Source: Chloroflexota bacterium
GTDB taxonomy: Bacteria; Chloroflexota; Anaerolineae; Aggregatilineales; Aggregatilineaceae
DNA: 51,225 nt
Reading direction: 5' to 3'
Assembly (NCBI GenBank): GCA_012729765.1
Contig: JAAYCM010000061.1
Location: 1 to 51,225 of the forward strand
Under the pieces are notes generated by a model. The model did not search any database and was not told the origin of the DNA. It was given only the letters and a program-made list of their open reading frames with translations. Position 1 is the stretch's first letter. The number at the start of each line of letters is the position of its first letter. The position numbers were made by a program, and so were the translations under genes. Of the stretch, positions 41,508 to 49,408 are shown piece by piece.

Positions 41508-41540
41508 CGCCGGGGGCGTATGGCACGACGCCCCCAGACG
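41508..41540 (-). terminator. Possible terminator of the histidine kinase gene
   Basis: An 8-bp stem GGGGGCGT/ACGCCCCC (41512-41519, 41528-41535) lies just past the kinase stop. It has no U-run on the minus strand, so it may need Rho or act as an end stabiliser. Confidence 0.5.
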
Positions 41541-41543
41541 TTT

Positions 41544-43916
41544 TTAGCGGTCGAGTTGGCCGGGGGCGCGCGCCAGGGTGGGTGAGAGTTCGGGCGCGGA
41601 GGATGCGCCGCTTGCGCTGAGCAGGTCCTGCATTTGCTTGACATTCAACCCGGCTTCGAACGGCAGCACGCGCTTGGCGTCGGCGGGCGGGTTGAGCGGC
41701 AGGGCGATATAGATCGTCGTGCCGGGGAAGTTATCGGGATCGAAGCCGGGACTCTCGACCCAGATGCGCCCACCGTGCCCCACGATCACGCCGCGCGCGA
41801 TGGTCAGGCCCAGGCCCGGCCCGGCGCCCATGAACTTGGTGGTGCCGGTTGAGTGCAGGCTGGGATCGTGGGCGCGGAAGAACTTTTCGAAGATCAGCTC
41901 CAGGTGAGAGGCGTCGATCCCGATGCCGCTGTCTTGCACGGTGATCAGAATCTCCTCACCCTGCACCTGGCCCTGGATGTCGATCCGGCCATTGTCGGGC
42001 GTGTATTTGATCGAGTTGAGAACGATGTTGCGGAACGCCTGCACCAGCCGCTGCATATCAGCCTGGATCGGCGGCAGGGCGCGCAGGCCGCGCGCGGAGA
42101 GCATCAGCCGGCGGGCCTTGATGCTTTCGGTCAGCGGCTCGATTGCCATGCGCACCACGTTTTCCAGGCTGGTCTGGACGAACAGCAGGTCCATCGCGTT
42201 GACGTCAAGCTGGCTGACGTCGAGCATGGCCGCGATCAGGTTTTCGAGGCGGTCGGCGGCCTTGCGCAGATTGGCCATCATGCTGCCGGCCTGCTCCTGA
42301 TCGAGCACGCCTTCTTCGTTCATCGCTTCCATGATCTCGGTATAGCCGCGAATCTGGGCCAGCGGTGTGCGCAGTTCGTGGCTGGCGATGGTGATGAAGT
42401 CGGTCTTCACGCTGTCGAGCTTTTCGAGCTGTTCCTTGGTGGTCGAGAGCGCCTTGTTCAGCTCGGCCTGTTCCCCCTCGCGGCGGCGCAGGTCGTCCAC
42501 CAGGCGCGCGTTGCGCAGCGCGACGCCGGTCTGGTTGGCGATGGTCATCAGCAGCTCAAGGTCCTGTTCGGTGAAGGGATCGTCAGAAACCTTCGAGCCG
42601 CAGCACAGCAGGCCGATCAGCTCGCCCTGGACGACGACCGGGCCATAGGCGCTCATGCGCATCTGCTGGAAGAAGCGGCGCTCAGCCGGGCTGACCTCGG
42701 TGTAGGAACGCCCGAAGTCGAGATCGTATTGGAGCAGGGGGGCGCGACGGTCGAGCAGGCGGCGTTTGATCGGGCTGTTGGGGGCGATGGTACCCTGGGT
42801 ATCGGGTATCTCTCCCAGGCCGCGCCGGGCCGGTTCGAGCTGCAAGCCGCCCCCTTCGGCCTTGCGGACGAGCAGCAGCCCGCCGCGCCGGATGCGTATC
42901 ACCTGGCTGAGCGTATTCAGCGTCACGTCTACCAGCGCGTCAAGCTCGACCACGCCGGTAATATCCTCGCTGAACTTGCGCAGGGTGTGGGCCGTGCGCT
43001 CCGTCGATTCGCCCACCAGCCGGTTCATCACCGCCTGGATGACGCTGCGCAGCGGGACATATACCACCGCGACCAGCAGCGCCAGCGCGGCCAGGGTGAG
43101 AATCCGGTCTTCGGTATCGGCCTCAAGCTCTTGGGCCGCGGCCAGCACGCCAAAAAAGATCAGCGCCGTGATCAGTGTCGAGATGGCGGTTGCGGTGGCG
43201 CGGCGCACGCCCCGGCGCAGGTCGAAGACACGGTAGGTGCTGACGCTGTAGACTGCGCCGAGCAGCCCGGCGGCCTGGGTCAGCCAGCCGACCTCGGCCA
43301 TGACGCGCGTACCGCTGCTGCCCAGGATCGCGCCGAGCAGCACCAGCAGCGTGATCACCGCCCACAGCAGCGCGCGGTTGGCGATCTCCGGCAGGTGGGC
43401 GCGGATGAAGGCGTAGAAGCTGGCCGCCAGCAGGGTTGCGCCGATCACGCTCCACCCGGCCAGCGCGAGAATGCCCGGCAGGCGGGTTGGCTCGTAGATG
43501 CGCCCCAGCCAGCCATCCTGGCCGATGCCCGCCGACGGCTCCAGCCCAATGGCGACGGTTTCTGCCGCCCACCACGCCAGCGCGATTCCCAGCCAGAGAT
43601 TGGCGCGGCGCTCGGCAACTTGCAGATAGCGCAGCGATTGGGTGCCGAAGAAGACCAGCATCAGGTTGGTGAGGATGACCACCAACGCGGGCTGGGTGAG
43701 ATCGCCGAGAAAAAGCGCGGCGTAGCGATCCTGCGTTTCGGCATCGGACGGCAGCACCAGCACGAATGACGTAAGCAGGGCGACCGCAAGCACCAGCATC
43801 AGCCAGCGCCGCGACTCCAGGCCGAGCTGATCACGGTTGCGTCCGGCGAGAATCACCAGCAGCAGGGCATAGATCACAGCCAGCATGGCCGGCAGCAGTG
43901 TGGTTAGGCTAGGCAA
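41544..43916 (-). CDS. Membrane sensor histidine kinase with GAF domain
   Basis: The 790-residue kinase has about eight N-terminal membrane helices (~1-300) in an outer-ligand or 7TM-like sensor. A GAF domain follows (~320-470: VTLNTLSQVIRIRRGGLLLV), then a coiled coil (EQAELNKALSTTKEQLEKLD), HisKA with His513 in ITIASHELRTPLAQIRGY, and HATPase_c with NIVLNSIKYTPDNGRI, DSGIGIDASHLELIFEKFFR and GAGPGLGLTIARGVI. TTG at 43914-43916 is the start, supported by GAAGGAGCGAGG. The response regulator is not in the window. The C-terminal ~45 residues are extra. Confidence 0.93.
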   Translation of the reverse strand: MPSLTTLLPAMLAVIYALLLVILAGRNRDQLGLESRRWLMLVLAVALLTSFVLVLPSDAETQDRYAALFLGDLTQPALVVILTNLMLVFFGTQSLRYLQVAERRANLWLGIALAWWAAETVAIGLEPSAGIGQDGWLGRIYEPTRLPGILALAGWSVIGATLLAASFYAFIRAHLPEIANRALLWAVITLLVLLGAILGSSGTRVMAEVGWLTQAAGLLGAVYSVSTYRVFDLRRGVRRATATAISTLITALIFFGVLAAAQELEADTEDRILTLAALALLVAVVYVPLRSVIQAVMNRLVGESTERTAHTLRKFSEDITGVVELDALVDVTLNTLSQVIRIRRGGLLLVRKAEGGGLQLEPARRGLGEIPDTQGTIAPNSPIKRRLLDRRAPLLQYDLDFGRSYTEVSPAERRFFQQMRMSAYGPVVVQGELIGLLCCGSKVSDDPFTEQDLELLMTIANQTGVALRNARLVDDLRRREGEQAELNKALSTTKEQLEKLDSVKTDFITIASHELRTPLAQIRGYTEIMEAMNEEGVLDQEQAGSMMANLRKAADRLENLIAAMLDVSQLDVNAMDLLFVQTSLENVVRMAIEPLTESIKARRLMLSARGLRALPPIQADMQRLVQAFRNIVLNSIKYTPDNGRIDIQGQVQGEEILITVQDSGIGIDASHLELIFEKFFRAHDPSLHSTGTTKFMGAGPGLGLTIARGVIVGHGGRIWVESPGFDPDNFPGTTIYIALPLNPPADAKRVLPFEAGLNVKQMQDLLSASGASSAPELSPTLARAPGQLDR

Positions 43917-44121
43917 ACACCTCGCTCCTTCGTATTCCCTACCGCAAAGATGACAGGGCGGCTTAAGGCCAATCTCTATAGTAGATCAATTTTCCCAGAC
44001 TGGCGATAGCGCCAGACCGCTGTGGGGCAAGATGTAACAGGTTTTTTACAGTCTGGACCGCAGCGCTCCCGCCTTTTATACTGGGTGGGCTTAGCGCCAC
44101 AGCCACCGAAAGGAAGCGGAA

Positions 44122-45969
44122 TTGCGCCGAAAAACAGATCGTCAACACAGCCTGGAGCGGCAGGTCGCGCGCCTGGAGCGCGAGTTGGAGCGGCTGAGCC
44201 AGGTCTCGAACCGCTTTGCCGGGGCGCGGCTGCTGGAGTTCGTGGCCGGGGCGGTGCTCAGCTTTGGATTATGGCGCGGGCTGGGCTGGCAGGCGGGCGC
44301 GATCGCGGCGGTGGTCGGGCTGGCGGGGTTTTTCGTGCTAGCGCGCTATCACGGGCGGGTCAAGGCGGCGGCGCGGCGCTTCCGGCAGTGGCAGGCGATC
44401 AAGCGCGAGCACCTGGCCCGGATACGGCTCGACTGGGCGGCGCTCCCGCCCGCGCTGCCGGTGACGCTGGATGTGACGCATCCCTTCGAGACTGATCTCG
44501 ACCTGGTGGGCGAGCGCTCGCTGCACCGCCTGCTCGATACCAGCGCCTCGCACGAGGGCAGCCGCCGCCTGCGCGACTGGCTGGCCGCGCCCGTGCCGGA
44601 TCTGCCGACGATTGGCGGTCGGCAGGCGTTGGTGCATGAGCTGGCCCCGCTGACGCTCTTCCGCGACCGGCTGCGGCTCAATGCGATCACGGTCGGCAGG
44701 CGCGCCGGGCGGCGTTGGAACGGCGAGCAGGTCTTCGCGTGGCTGGACGAGCACGAGACGCCGGAGCCGCCCGCGTGGGCGATCTGGACGCTGACCGGGC
44801 TGGCCGCTGCCAATCTCGTGCTGTATACGCTGACGCAGATCGCCGGGTTCCCGCCGCTGTGGGGGCTGACTTTCGCCGCCTATGCCGGGCTGTACCTGTG
44901 GCAGGTGCACCGCCTGGGCGACATCTTCAGCCTGGCGCTGGCCCTGCGCGATCCGTTCAACGATCTCGGCACGGTATTCACCTTTCTGGAAAATGCGCGC
45001 TATGGCCGCCACACACGCCTGAAGACGCTGTGCGCGCCGTTCCTGGACCCGGTCCGCCGCCCGTCGGCCCACCTGCGCCGCGTGTCGCGCGTGCTCTCAG
45101 CAGCCAGCATACGCGGCAACCCGCTGTTCTGGATGTTCATCAGCGTGATCGTGCCCTGGGATGTCTATGTCGCGTGGGGGATGGCGCGCCGCCGGGAGCA
45201 GATCGCGGCGCTGCTGCCGGTGTGGCTCGACGTGTGGTTCGAGCTGGAAGCGCTCGGCGCGCTGGCGAACTTCGCCTATCTCAACCCGGAGACGACCTTT
45301 CCGATCGTCCATGAATCGGGGCCGGAGTCCGCGCCGGTGCTGCGCGCGGAGCGGCTGGGCCACCCGCTGATCCCCGACGAGGTGCGCGTCTCGAACGATT
45401 TCGGGCTGGACAATCTGGGCGACGTGGCGCTGATCACCGGCTCGAATATGTCCGGCAAGAGCACGTTTCTACGCACGCTCGGCGTCAACCTGTGCCTGGC
45501 CTATGCCGGGGGGACGGTCGTGGCGCGGCGGCTGGAGACGGCTCCCTTCCGGCTGTTTACCTGCATCCGTGTGGCCGACTCGGTGACGGACGGCATCTCG
45601 TACTTCTACGCCGAAGTGAAGCGGCTCAAGGCGCTGCTGGATGCGCTGGAACGCGATGATCCGCTGCCGGTGTTCTTCCTGATCGATGAAATTTTTCGGG
45701 GGACGAACAACCGCGAGCGCCTGATCGGCAGCCGGTCGTATATCCGCGCGCTGGTCGGGCGGCACGGCGTGGGCGTGATCTCGACGCATGACCTGGAGCT
45801 GGTCCGGTTGGCAGACGAGATGGCGCAGCTCGAAAATTATCATTTTACCGAGACGATCGCGGATGGGCGGATGGCCTTTGATTACCGGCTGCGCCGGGGT
45901 CCGTCTCCGACAACGAACGCGCTGAAGATCATGCAAATGGAAGGGCTGCCGGTCGAGGTGGAAGCCTGA
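44122..45969 (+). CDS. Membrane-bound MutS-like ATPase
   Basis: The 615-residue protein has a basic coiled-coil N-terminus (SLERQVARLERELERLSQVS), hydrophobic helices at ~45-75 and again ~215-260 and ~335-355, and a C-terminal MutS ATPase domain. Walker A is ITGSNMSGKSTFLRTLG (Lys446), Walker B VFFLIDEIFRGTNNRERL, and GVISTHDLELVRL the His loop. DNA-recognition domain I is missing, so it is not a classical mismatch-repair MutS. Such membrane MutS-like proteins are seen in several phyla with unknown role. It starts at TTG, with AAAGGAAGCGGAA upstream. The XTP/dITP pyrophosphatase gene follows 24 bp later. Confidence 0.9.
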   Translation: MRRKTDRQHSLERQVARLERELERLSQVSNRFAGARLLEFVAGAVLSFGLWRGLGWQAGAIAAVVGLAGFFVLARYHGRVKAAARRFRQWQAIKREHLARIRLDWAALPPALPVTLDVTHPFETDLDLVGERSLHRLLDTSASHEGSRRLRDWLAAPVPDLPTIGGRQALVHELAPLTLFRDRLRLNAITVGRRAGRRWNGEQVFAWLDEHETPEPPAWAIWTLTGLAAANLVLYTLTQIAGFPPLWGLTFAAYAGLYLWQVHRLGDIFSLALALRDPFNDLGTVFTFLENARYGRHTRLKTLCAPFLDPVRRPSAHLRRVSRVLSAASIRGNPLFWMFISVIVPWDVYVAWGMARRREQIAALLPVWLDVWFELEALGALANFAYLNPETTFPIVHESGPESAPVLRAERLGHPLIPDEVRVSNDFGLDNLGDVALITGSNMSGKSTFLRTLGVNLCLAYAGGTVVARRLETAPFRLFTCIRVADSVTDGISYFYAEVKRLKALLDALERDDPLPVFFLIDEIFRGTNNRERLIGSRSYIRALVGRHGVGVISTHDLELVRLADEMAQLENYHFTETIADGRMAFDYRLRRGPSPTTNALKIMQMEGLPVEVEA

Positions 45970-45993
45970 TCGCGCCCGCGAGGGAGACGAGAG

Positions 45994-46626
45994 ATGTCCC
46001 GACGACTGCTGTATGCCACGTCCAATCCCGGCAAGCTGATGGAAGCGCGCCAGATCATGGCGACCTTTGGACTCGATCTGCTCGCGCCGCAGGATATCGG
46101 CCTGGGGCTGGATGTGCCGGAAACCGGCACGAGCCTGGAAGACAACGCGCGCCTCAAGGCGGAAGCCTATCTGCCGCTGGTGCCGCCGGACGTGGTAGTG
46201 ATCGGCGATGATACCGGCGTCGAGATCGACGCGCTGAACGGCGAGCCGGGCATCTACGTCCGGCGCTGGATCGGGCGGCATATGACCGACGAGGAGATCA
46301 TCGACCACGTGTTGAGCCGCATGGCCCACGTGCCACCGGGCGAGCGCGGGGCGCAGTTCCGCGCGGTGCTCGCGCTTGGCGTGCCGGGCCGGAAACTGGA
46401 ATTGTTCGAGGGCACGCTGCGCGGCGTGATTCTGGAGCAGGCCGACCCGCTGCGGATTCCGGGCTTCCCGTTCGAGTCGGTGTTCTTCGTGCCGGAGTGG
46501 AACCGGCTGTTGGGCGAAGCCTATGACCTGTCTCCCGCCGAGAAGCAGGTCTGCGTCACACACCGCGAGCGCGCGATCCGCAACGCCCTGCCGCGCATCC
46601 GCGCGCTGTTGAACGGCGAGGTCTAG
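45994..46626 (+). CDS. rdgB: XTP/dITP diphosphatase
   Basis: The 210-residue HAM1/RdgB protein removes non-canonical purine nucleotides such as dITP and XTP. SRRLLYATSNPGKLMEARQIMATFGLDL is the opening, followed by ETGTSLEDNARLKAEAY, VIGDDTGVEIDALNGEPGIYVRRW (catalytic Asp) and FPFESVFFVPEWNRLLGE. Normal motif SGxxxD becomes DDTGVEIDAL. GAGGGAGACGAGAG precedes the start. It is the second gene of a likely operon with the MutS-like ATPase, which would group nucleotide sanitation with DNA upkeep. Its TAG stop is inside CTAG near repeat copy 9. Confidence 0.94.
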   Translation: MSRRLLYATSNPGKLMEARQIMATFGLDLLAPQDIGLGLDVPETGTSLEDNARLKAEAYLPLVPPDVVVIGDDTGVEIDALNGEPGIYVRRWIGRHMTDEEIIDHVLSRMAHVPPGERGAQFRAVLALGVPGRKLELFEGTLRGVILEQADPLRIPGFPFESVFFVPEWNRLLGEAYDLSPAEKQVCVTHRERAIRNALPRIRALLNGEV

Positions 46627-46663
46627 CGGGCGAGATTGCCAGGGCTGTTAGGCGTTTTTAGCC

Positions 46664-46756
46664 TCCCCATCCCCCGGCCCCTTCCCCCACTGCTGCGCGG
46701 AAGGAAGGGGAGCAAAAGTCCTTCCCTCATTTTGGGGGAAGGATTTAGGATGGGGG
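46664..46756 (+). repeat. C/G-rich intergenic repeat, copy 9
   Basis: The copy is shorter in the middle: GGGGAGCAAAAGTCCTTCCC joins the two hairpins directly. The left C-run tract (CCCCATCCCCCGGCCCCTTCCCCC read in parts) and GGATGGGGG are intact. It lies between convergent rdgB and the AlbA_2 gene. Confidence 0.9.
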
Positions 46757-46808
46757 CAATCCATGCGAGCAGCCAACAGAGAGCCACTATCCGAAAAATC
46801 ACGCCACC

Positions 46809-48170
46809 TTACGGCAGCATGTAATATGTATTGGCGCGCGCACCAACCTTGCGCAGGCGGCCCTGCCGGACCATCTCGGTGAGGTCGGATTGGAGCAGCG
46901 CGGGCGCGTAGCTGCGGCACAGGGCGCGATATTCGTGCAGCGTGATGCTGCCGTGCCGCTGCACGTGCTCCAGGGCGCGGCGCTGCCGGTCGTTGAGCGG
47001 GCCGGATGGCGGGGGCGGCAGGGGCGGAGCGGGTGCGCTGACGCGGGCGCGGTAGAGCCGGACGGTAACGTGATAGTCGCTGGCGTCGAACTCCGGGCCG
47101 GGCTGCTCGTTGGCTTGCAGGCTCTCGACCATGCGGCGGATGCCGGTGCCGGGCGCGTCGATATAGCCCCAGTGATACAGTCCCCACGCCAGCAGCGGGT
47201 TGCGGCTGAAGCGGGTATGCGGCAGGTGCGCCAGCGTGACGAAGCCGGGCAGCCCGCCGGGGCTGGTGATCTCGATCCGGTCGGTGAACATCCGCACGCT
47301 GATCGGGTCCCCACGCAGCCGGTAGTCGCGGTGGCACACGGCATTGATCAGCGCCTCGCGCAGCGCCTCAGCCGGGTAATCTGGCCTGCCGGAGTGGCCA
47401 TCGAATACGCGGCGCGGCATCTGCGCGGCGATCAGGTCCCACAACTGGTCGAGCAGGGGCACGATCGCGCCCTCGACGTACTGCGCCAGGCCCAGCGCGT
47501 CCGGATGCGGCTCGGTCCCGATGTAGCGCTCGAACTGCACGCCGCTGTGGGGCAGCCAGCGCCGGGGATCGCGCCCGAAGAGCAGCAGCCCGGCGACCGT
47601 CACCTGATAGTCGGGGGTGATCGCCCCGGCCCGGATCAGCAGATCGTCGGCATCCTGACGCCACGCCTGCCGCAGGCGCACGCCGCGCTGCACCAGGAAA
47701 TCGGCCAGCAGCGCCGGGTCGAGATCGGACGGTCGCGCGCCGGGCACCGTCTCGGATTCGAAGTCGCCGGTGCTGCGGTAGTCGATCAGCCGCCGGATCT
47801 CCTGACCATCCAACAGCCGGTTATCGCTCCCCGCGCGGACATAAACCCGCCCATCGGCCAGCGCGTGCACCTGCGGGCTGCGCGGCACGCGCACGGCCAG
47901 CACGTCGCCTTCGGCGGTGCGCAGGGGGGCAGGCGGATTGATTTCCAGCGGCGGGCGGCAGGCCAGCGCGATTGCGTCAAGGAGCTCTGTGAGGTAAGCG
48001 GGATCGACAGCGCGCGCCGTGCCGCTGCTATCCGTGCCAAAGAGGATCGTGCCGCCGTCGCCGTTCGCCAGCGCGGTCGCGGTTTCGGCCAGCCAATCGG
48101 GATCAGGGTCGGGCAGGCACGCCAGCAGCGGGCCAGACCCGGCATGAAGGAGAATGGGATAGGTTTGCAT
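46809..48170 (-). CDS. AlbA_2 (Schlafen-type) ATP-binding transcriptional regulator-like protein
   Basis: The 453-residue protein begins with an AlbA_2/Schlafen-type nucleic-acid-binding domain (~15-130: WLAETATALANGDGGTILFGTDSSG, VLAVRVPRSPQVHALADGRVYVRAGSDNRLLDGQEI). The middle (~270-390) is the RecG-like HATPase_c_4 region: ALREALINAVCHRDYRLRGDPISVRMFTDRIEITSPGGLPGF, and GTGIRRMVESL. The end (~395-453) is a winged helix (LNDRQRRALEHVQRHGSITLHEYRALC). Proteins with this order are usually called putative transcriptional regulators. Some are linked to defence or toxin-antitoxin sets, but no such gene is adjacent. Confidence 0.9.
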   Translation of the reverse strand: MQTYPILLHAGSGPLLACLPDPDPDWLAETATALANGDGGTILFGTDSSGTARAVDPAYLTELLDAIALACRPPLEINPPAPLRTAEGDVLAVRVPRSPQVHALADGRVYVRAGSDNRLLDGQEIRRLIDYRSTGDFESETVPGARPSDLDPALLADFLVQRGVRLRQAWRQDADDLLIRAGAITPDYQVTVAGLLLFGRDPRRWLPHSGVQFERYIGTEPHPDALGLAQYVEGAIVPLLDQLWDLIAAQMPRRVFDGHSGRPDYPAEALREALINAVCHRDYRLRGDPISVRMFTDRIEITSPGGLPGFVTLAHLPHTRFSRNPLLAWGLYHWGYIDAPGTGIRRMVESLQANEQPGPEFDASDYHVTVRLYRARVSAPAPPLPPPPSGPLNDRQRRALEHVQRHGSITLHEYRALCRSYAPALLQSDLTEMVRQGRLRKVGARANTYYMLP

Positions 48171-48328
48171 GGGGCAAGTTTAAGATAGGAGCGGCGCTTT
48201 AGCCAGGGTTTGATGGGCGAGTTTGGAAATCCGAACGGTGATCGGTGGGGAGCCGTTCAGTTGTCCCGGCGCGGCGGCTTGCACTACATTCTGATCGGAT
48301 TCTTTGGCAGGCAGGGGCGATTATACCG

Positions 48329-49177
48329 ATGGCACTCAAAGGTTTGGCGGCTTCACTGGGCGGAATGGCGGCGGCGGTGGCGGGCGGGTTGTATGCCTAT
48401 GGGCGGCTGGTCGAGCCGGGCAGAGTCGAGGTGACGCAGGTGCCGCTGGTGCTGCCGCGTCTCGACCCGGCCTTCGATGGCTACCGCATCGTGCAGATCA
48501 GCGATGTGCACATGGACAGCTTCATGACGCTGCGGCGGCTGTGCGCGCTGGTCGAGATCATCAACGCCCAGCAGCCGGACCTGGTCGCCATGACGGGCGA
48601 TTTCGTGACCAGCAACCTCGCCTACGACGCCGACGAGCTGATGATCGCGTTCAGCGGGCTGCGGGCGCGCGACGCGGCGGTAGCGATTTTGGGCAACCAC
48701 GACTATCACTCTGGCGTCGAAGGTGTGCGGGCGGTGATCCGGCGCAGCGGCATGATCGAGCTGAGCAACGAGGTTTACACCCTGCGGCGGGGCGCGGCAC
48801 GGCTGCATATCGCCGGGCTGGATGACATCTGGGCGCAGGCGGCGCGGCTCGATCTGGTGCTCGACGCGCTGCCCCCCGACGGCGCGGCGGTGCTGCTGGT
48901 GCACGAGCCGGATGTGGCCGATCTGGCGGCGGCGACCGGGCGCTTTGATGTGCAGCTTTCGGGCCACACGCACGGCGGCCAGATCGTGTTCCCGCTGATC
49001 GGGCCGCTCTATCTGCCGGCGCACGGCCACCGCTACGAGCGCGGGCTGTACTATCTGGCGAACGGGATGCGGCTCTACGTTAACCGGGGCGTGGGGATGA
49101 TCGCGCTGCCGATCCGCTTCGGCAGCCGCCCGGAGATCACCGTCATCACGCTGCACAGCTCCGGCGCGGCGGGCTAG
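48329..49177 (+). CDS. Membrane-associated metallophosphoesterase (YkuE-type)
   Basis: This is a 282-residue protein with an N-terminal membrane segment (LAASLGGMAAAVAGGLYAYG) and the calcineurin-like core: ISDVHMDSF (metal Asp-His), VAMTGDFVTSN, ILGNHDYHSG, VLLVHEPDVAD, and LSGHTHGGQIVFPLIGPLYLPAHGHRYERG. This arrangement is typical of YkuE/UDP-2,3-diacylglucosamine-type phosphoesterases. It acts at the membrane on a phosphate ester, perhaps a lipid. ATG at 48329 is chosen because the signal begins there, although the frame is open from 48245. Its TAG stop is inside the CTAG target duplication of the MITE at 49178-49322. Confidence 0.92.
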   Translation: MALKGLAASLGGMAAAVAGGLYAYGRLVEPGRVEVTQVPLVLPRLDPAFDGYRIVQISDVHMDSFMTLRRLCALVEIINAQQPDLVAMTGDFVTSNLAYDADELMIAFSGLRARDAAVAILGNHDYHSGVEGVRAVIRRSGMIELSNEVYTLRRGAARLHIAGLDDIWAQAARLDLVLDALPPDGAAVLLVHEPDVADLAAATGRFDVQLSGHTHGGQIVFPLIGPLYLPAHGHRYERGLYYLANGMRLYVNRGVGMIALPIRFGSRPEITVITLHSSGAAG

Positions 49178-49326
49178 TACTACAGCCGCAGATCGCCCCC
49201 CGTCCTAAATCCTTCCCCACAAGGAGGGAAGGACTTCTAATTCTGCTCCCCTTCCCGCGCGCAGGAGTGGGGGAAGGGGCCGGGGGATGGGGGGCAACAA
49301 AACGTCAGGTGCGGCTGTAGTACTAG
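49174..49326 (-). mobile_element. Complete MITE with repeat core (copy 10), target duplication CTAG
   Basis: The element proper is 49178-49322 (145 bp) with perfect 13-bp terminal inverted repeats TACTACAGCCGCA and TGCGGCTGTAGTA, flanked by CTAG (49174-49177 and 49323-49326). It is the reverse-oriented twin of the element at 23561-23706; the core is 49196-49293. The left CTAG contains the TAG stop of the metallophosphoesterase. It has no gene. Confidence 0.93.
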
Positions 49327-49343
49327 GCAGCGGGACCAAACAG

Positions 49344-49380
49344 ACACGGGCGGGTTGCCCAATCAGCAGCCCGCCCGTGT
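49344..49380. terminator. Terminator-like hairpin after gyrA
   Basis: Arms ACACGGGCGGG (49344-49354) and CCCGCCCGTGT (49370-49380) form an 11-bp stem. On the minus strand it is followed by CTGTTTGG, a weak U-tract. It lies just past the gyrA stop. Confidence 0.7.
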
Positions 49381-49408
49381 AACGTCTCAACCGGGTTGTG
49401 CGCCGGGG

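Noticed and set aside
41853..43769. 638-residue plus-strand frame opposite the histidine kinase
   Set aside because: It is a GC-bias shadow; the minus frame carries the H, N and G boxes.
23557..49326. Composite transposon bounded by the two inverted MITEs
   Set aside because: The 25-kb interval holds housekeeping genes (birA, rplS, murI); each MITE has its own matching 4-bp duplication, so they inserted separately.
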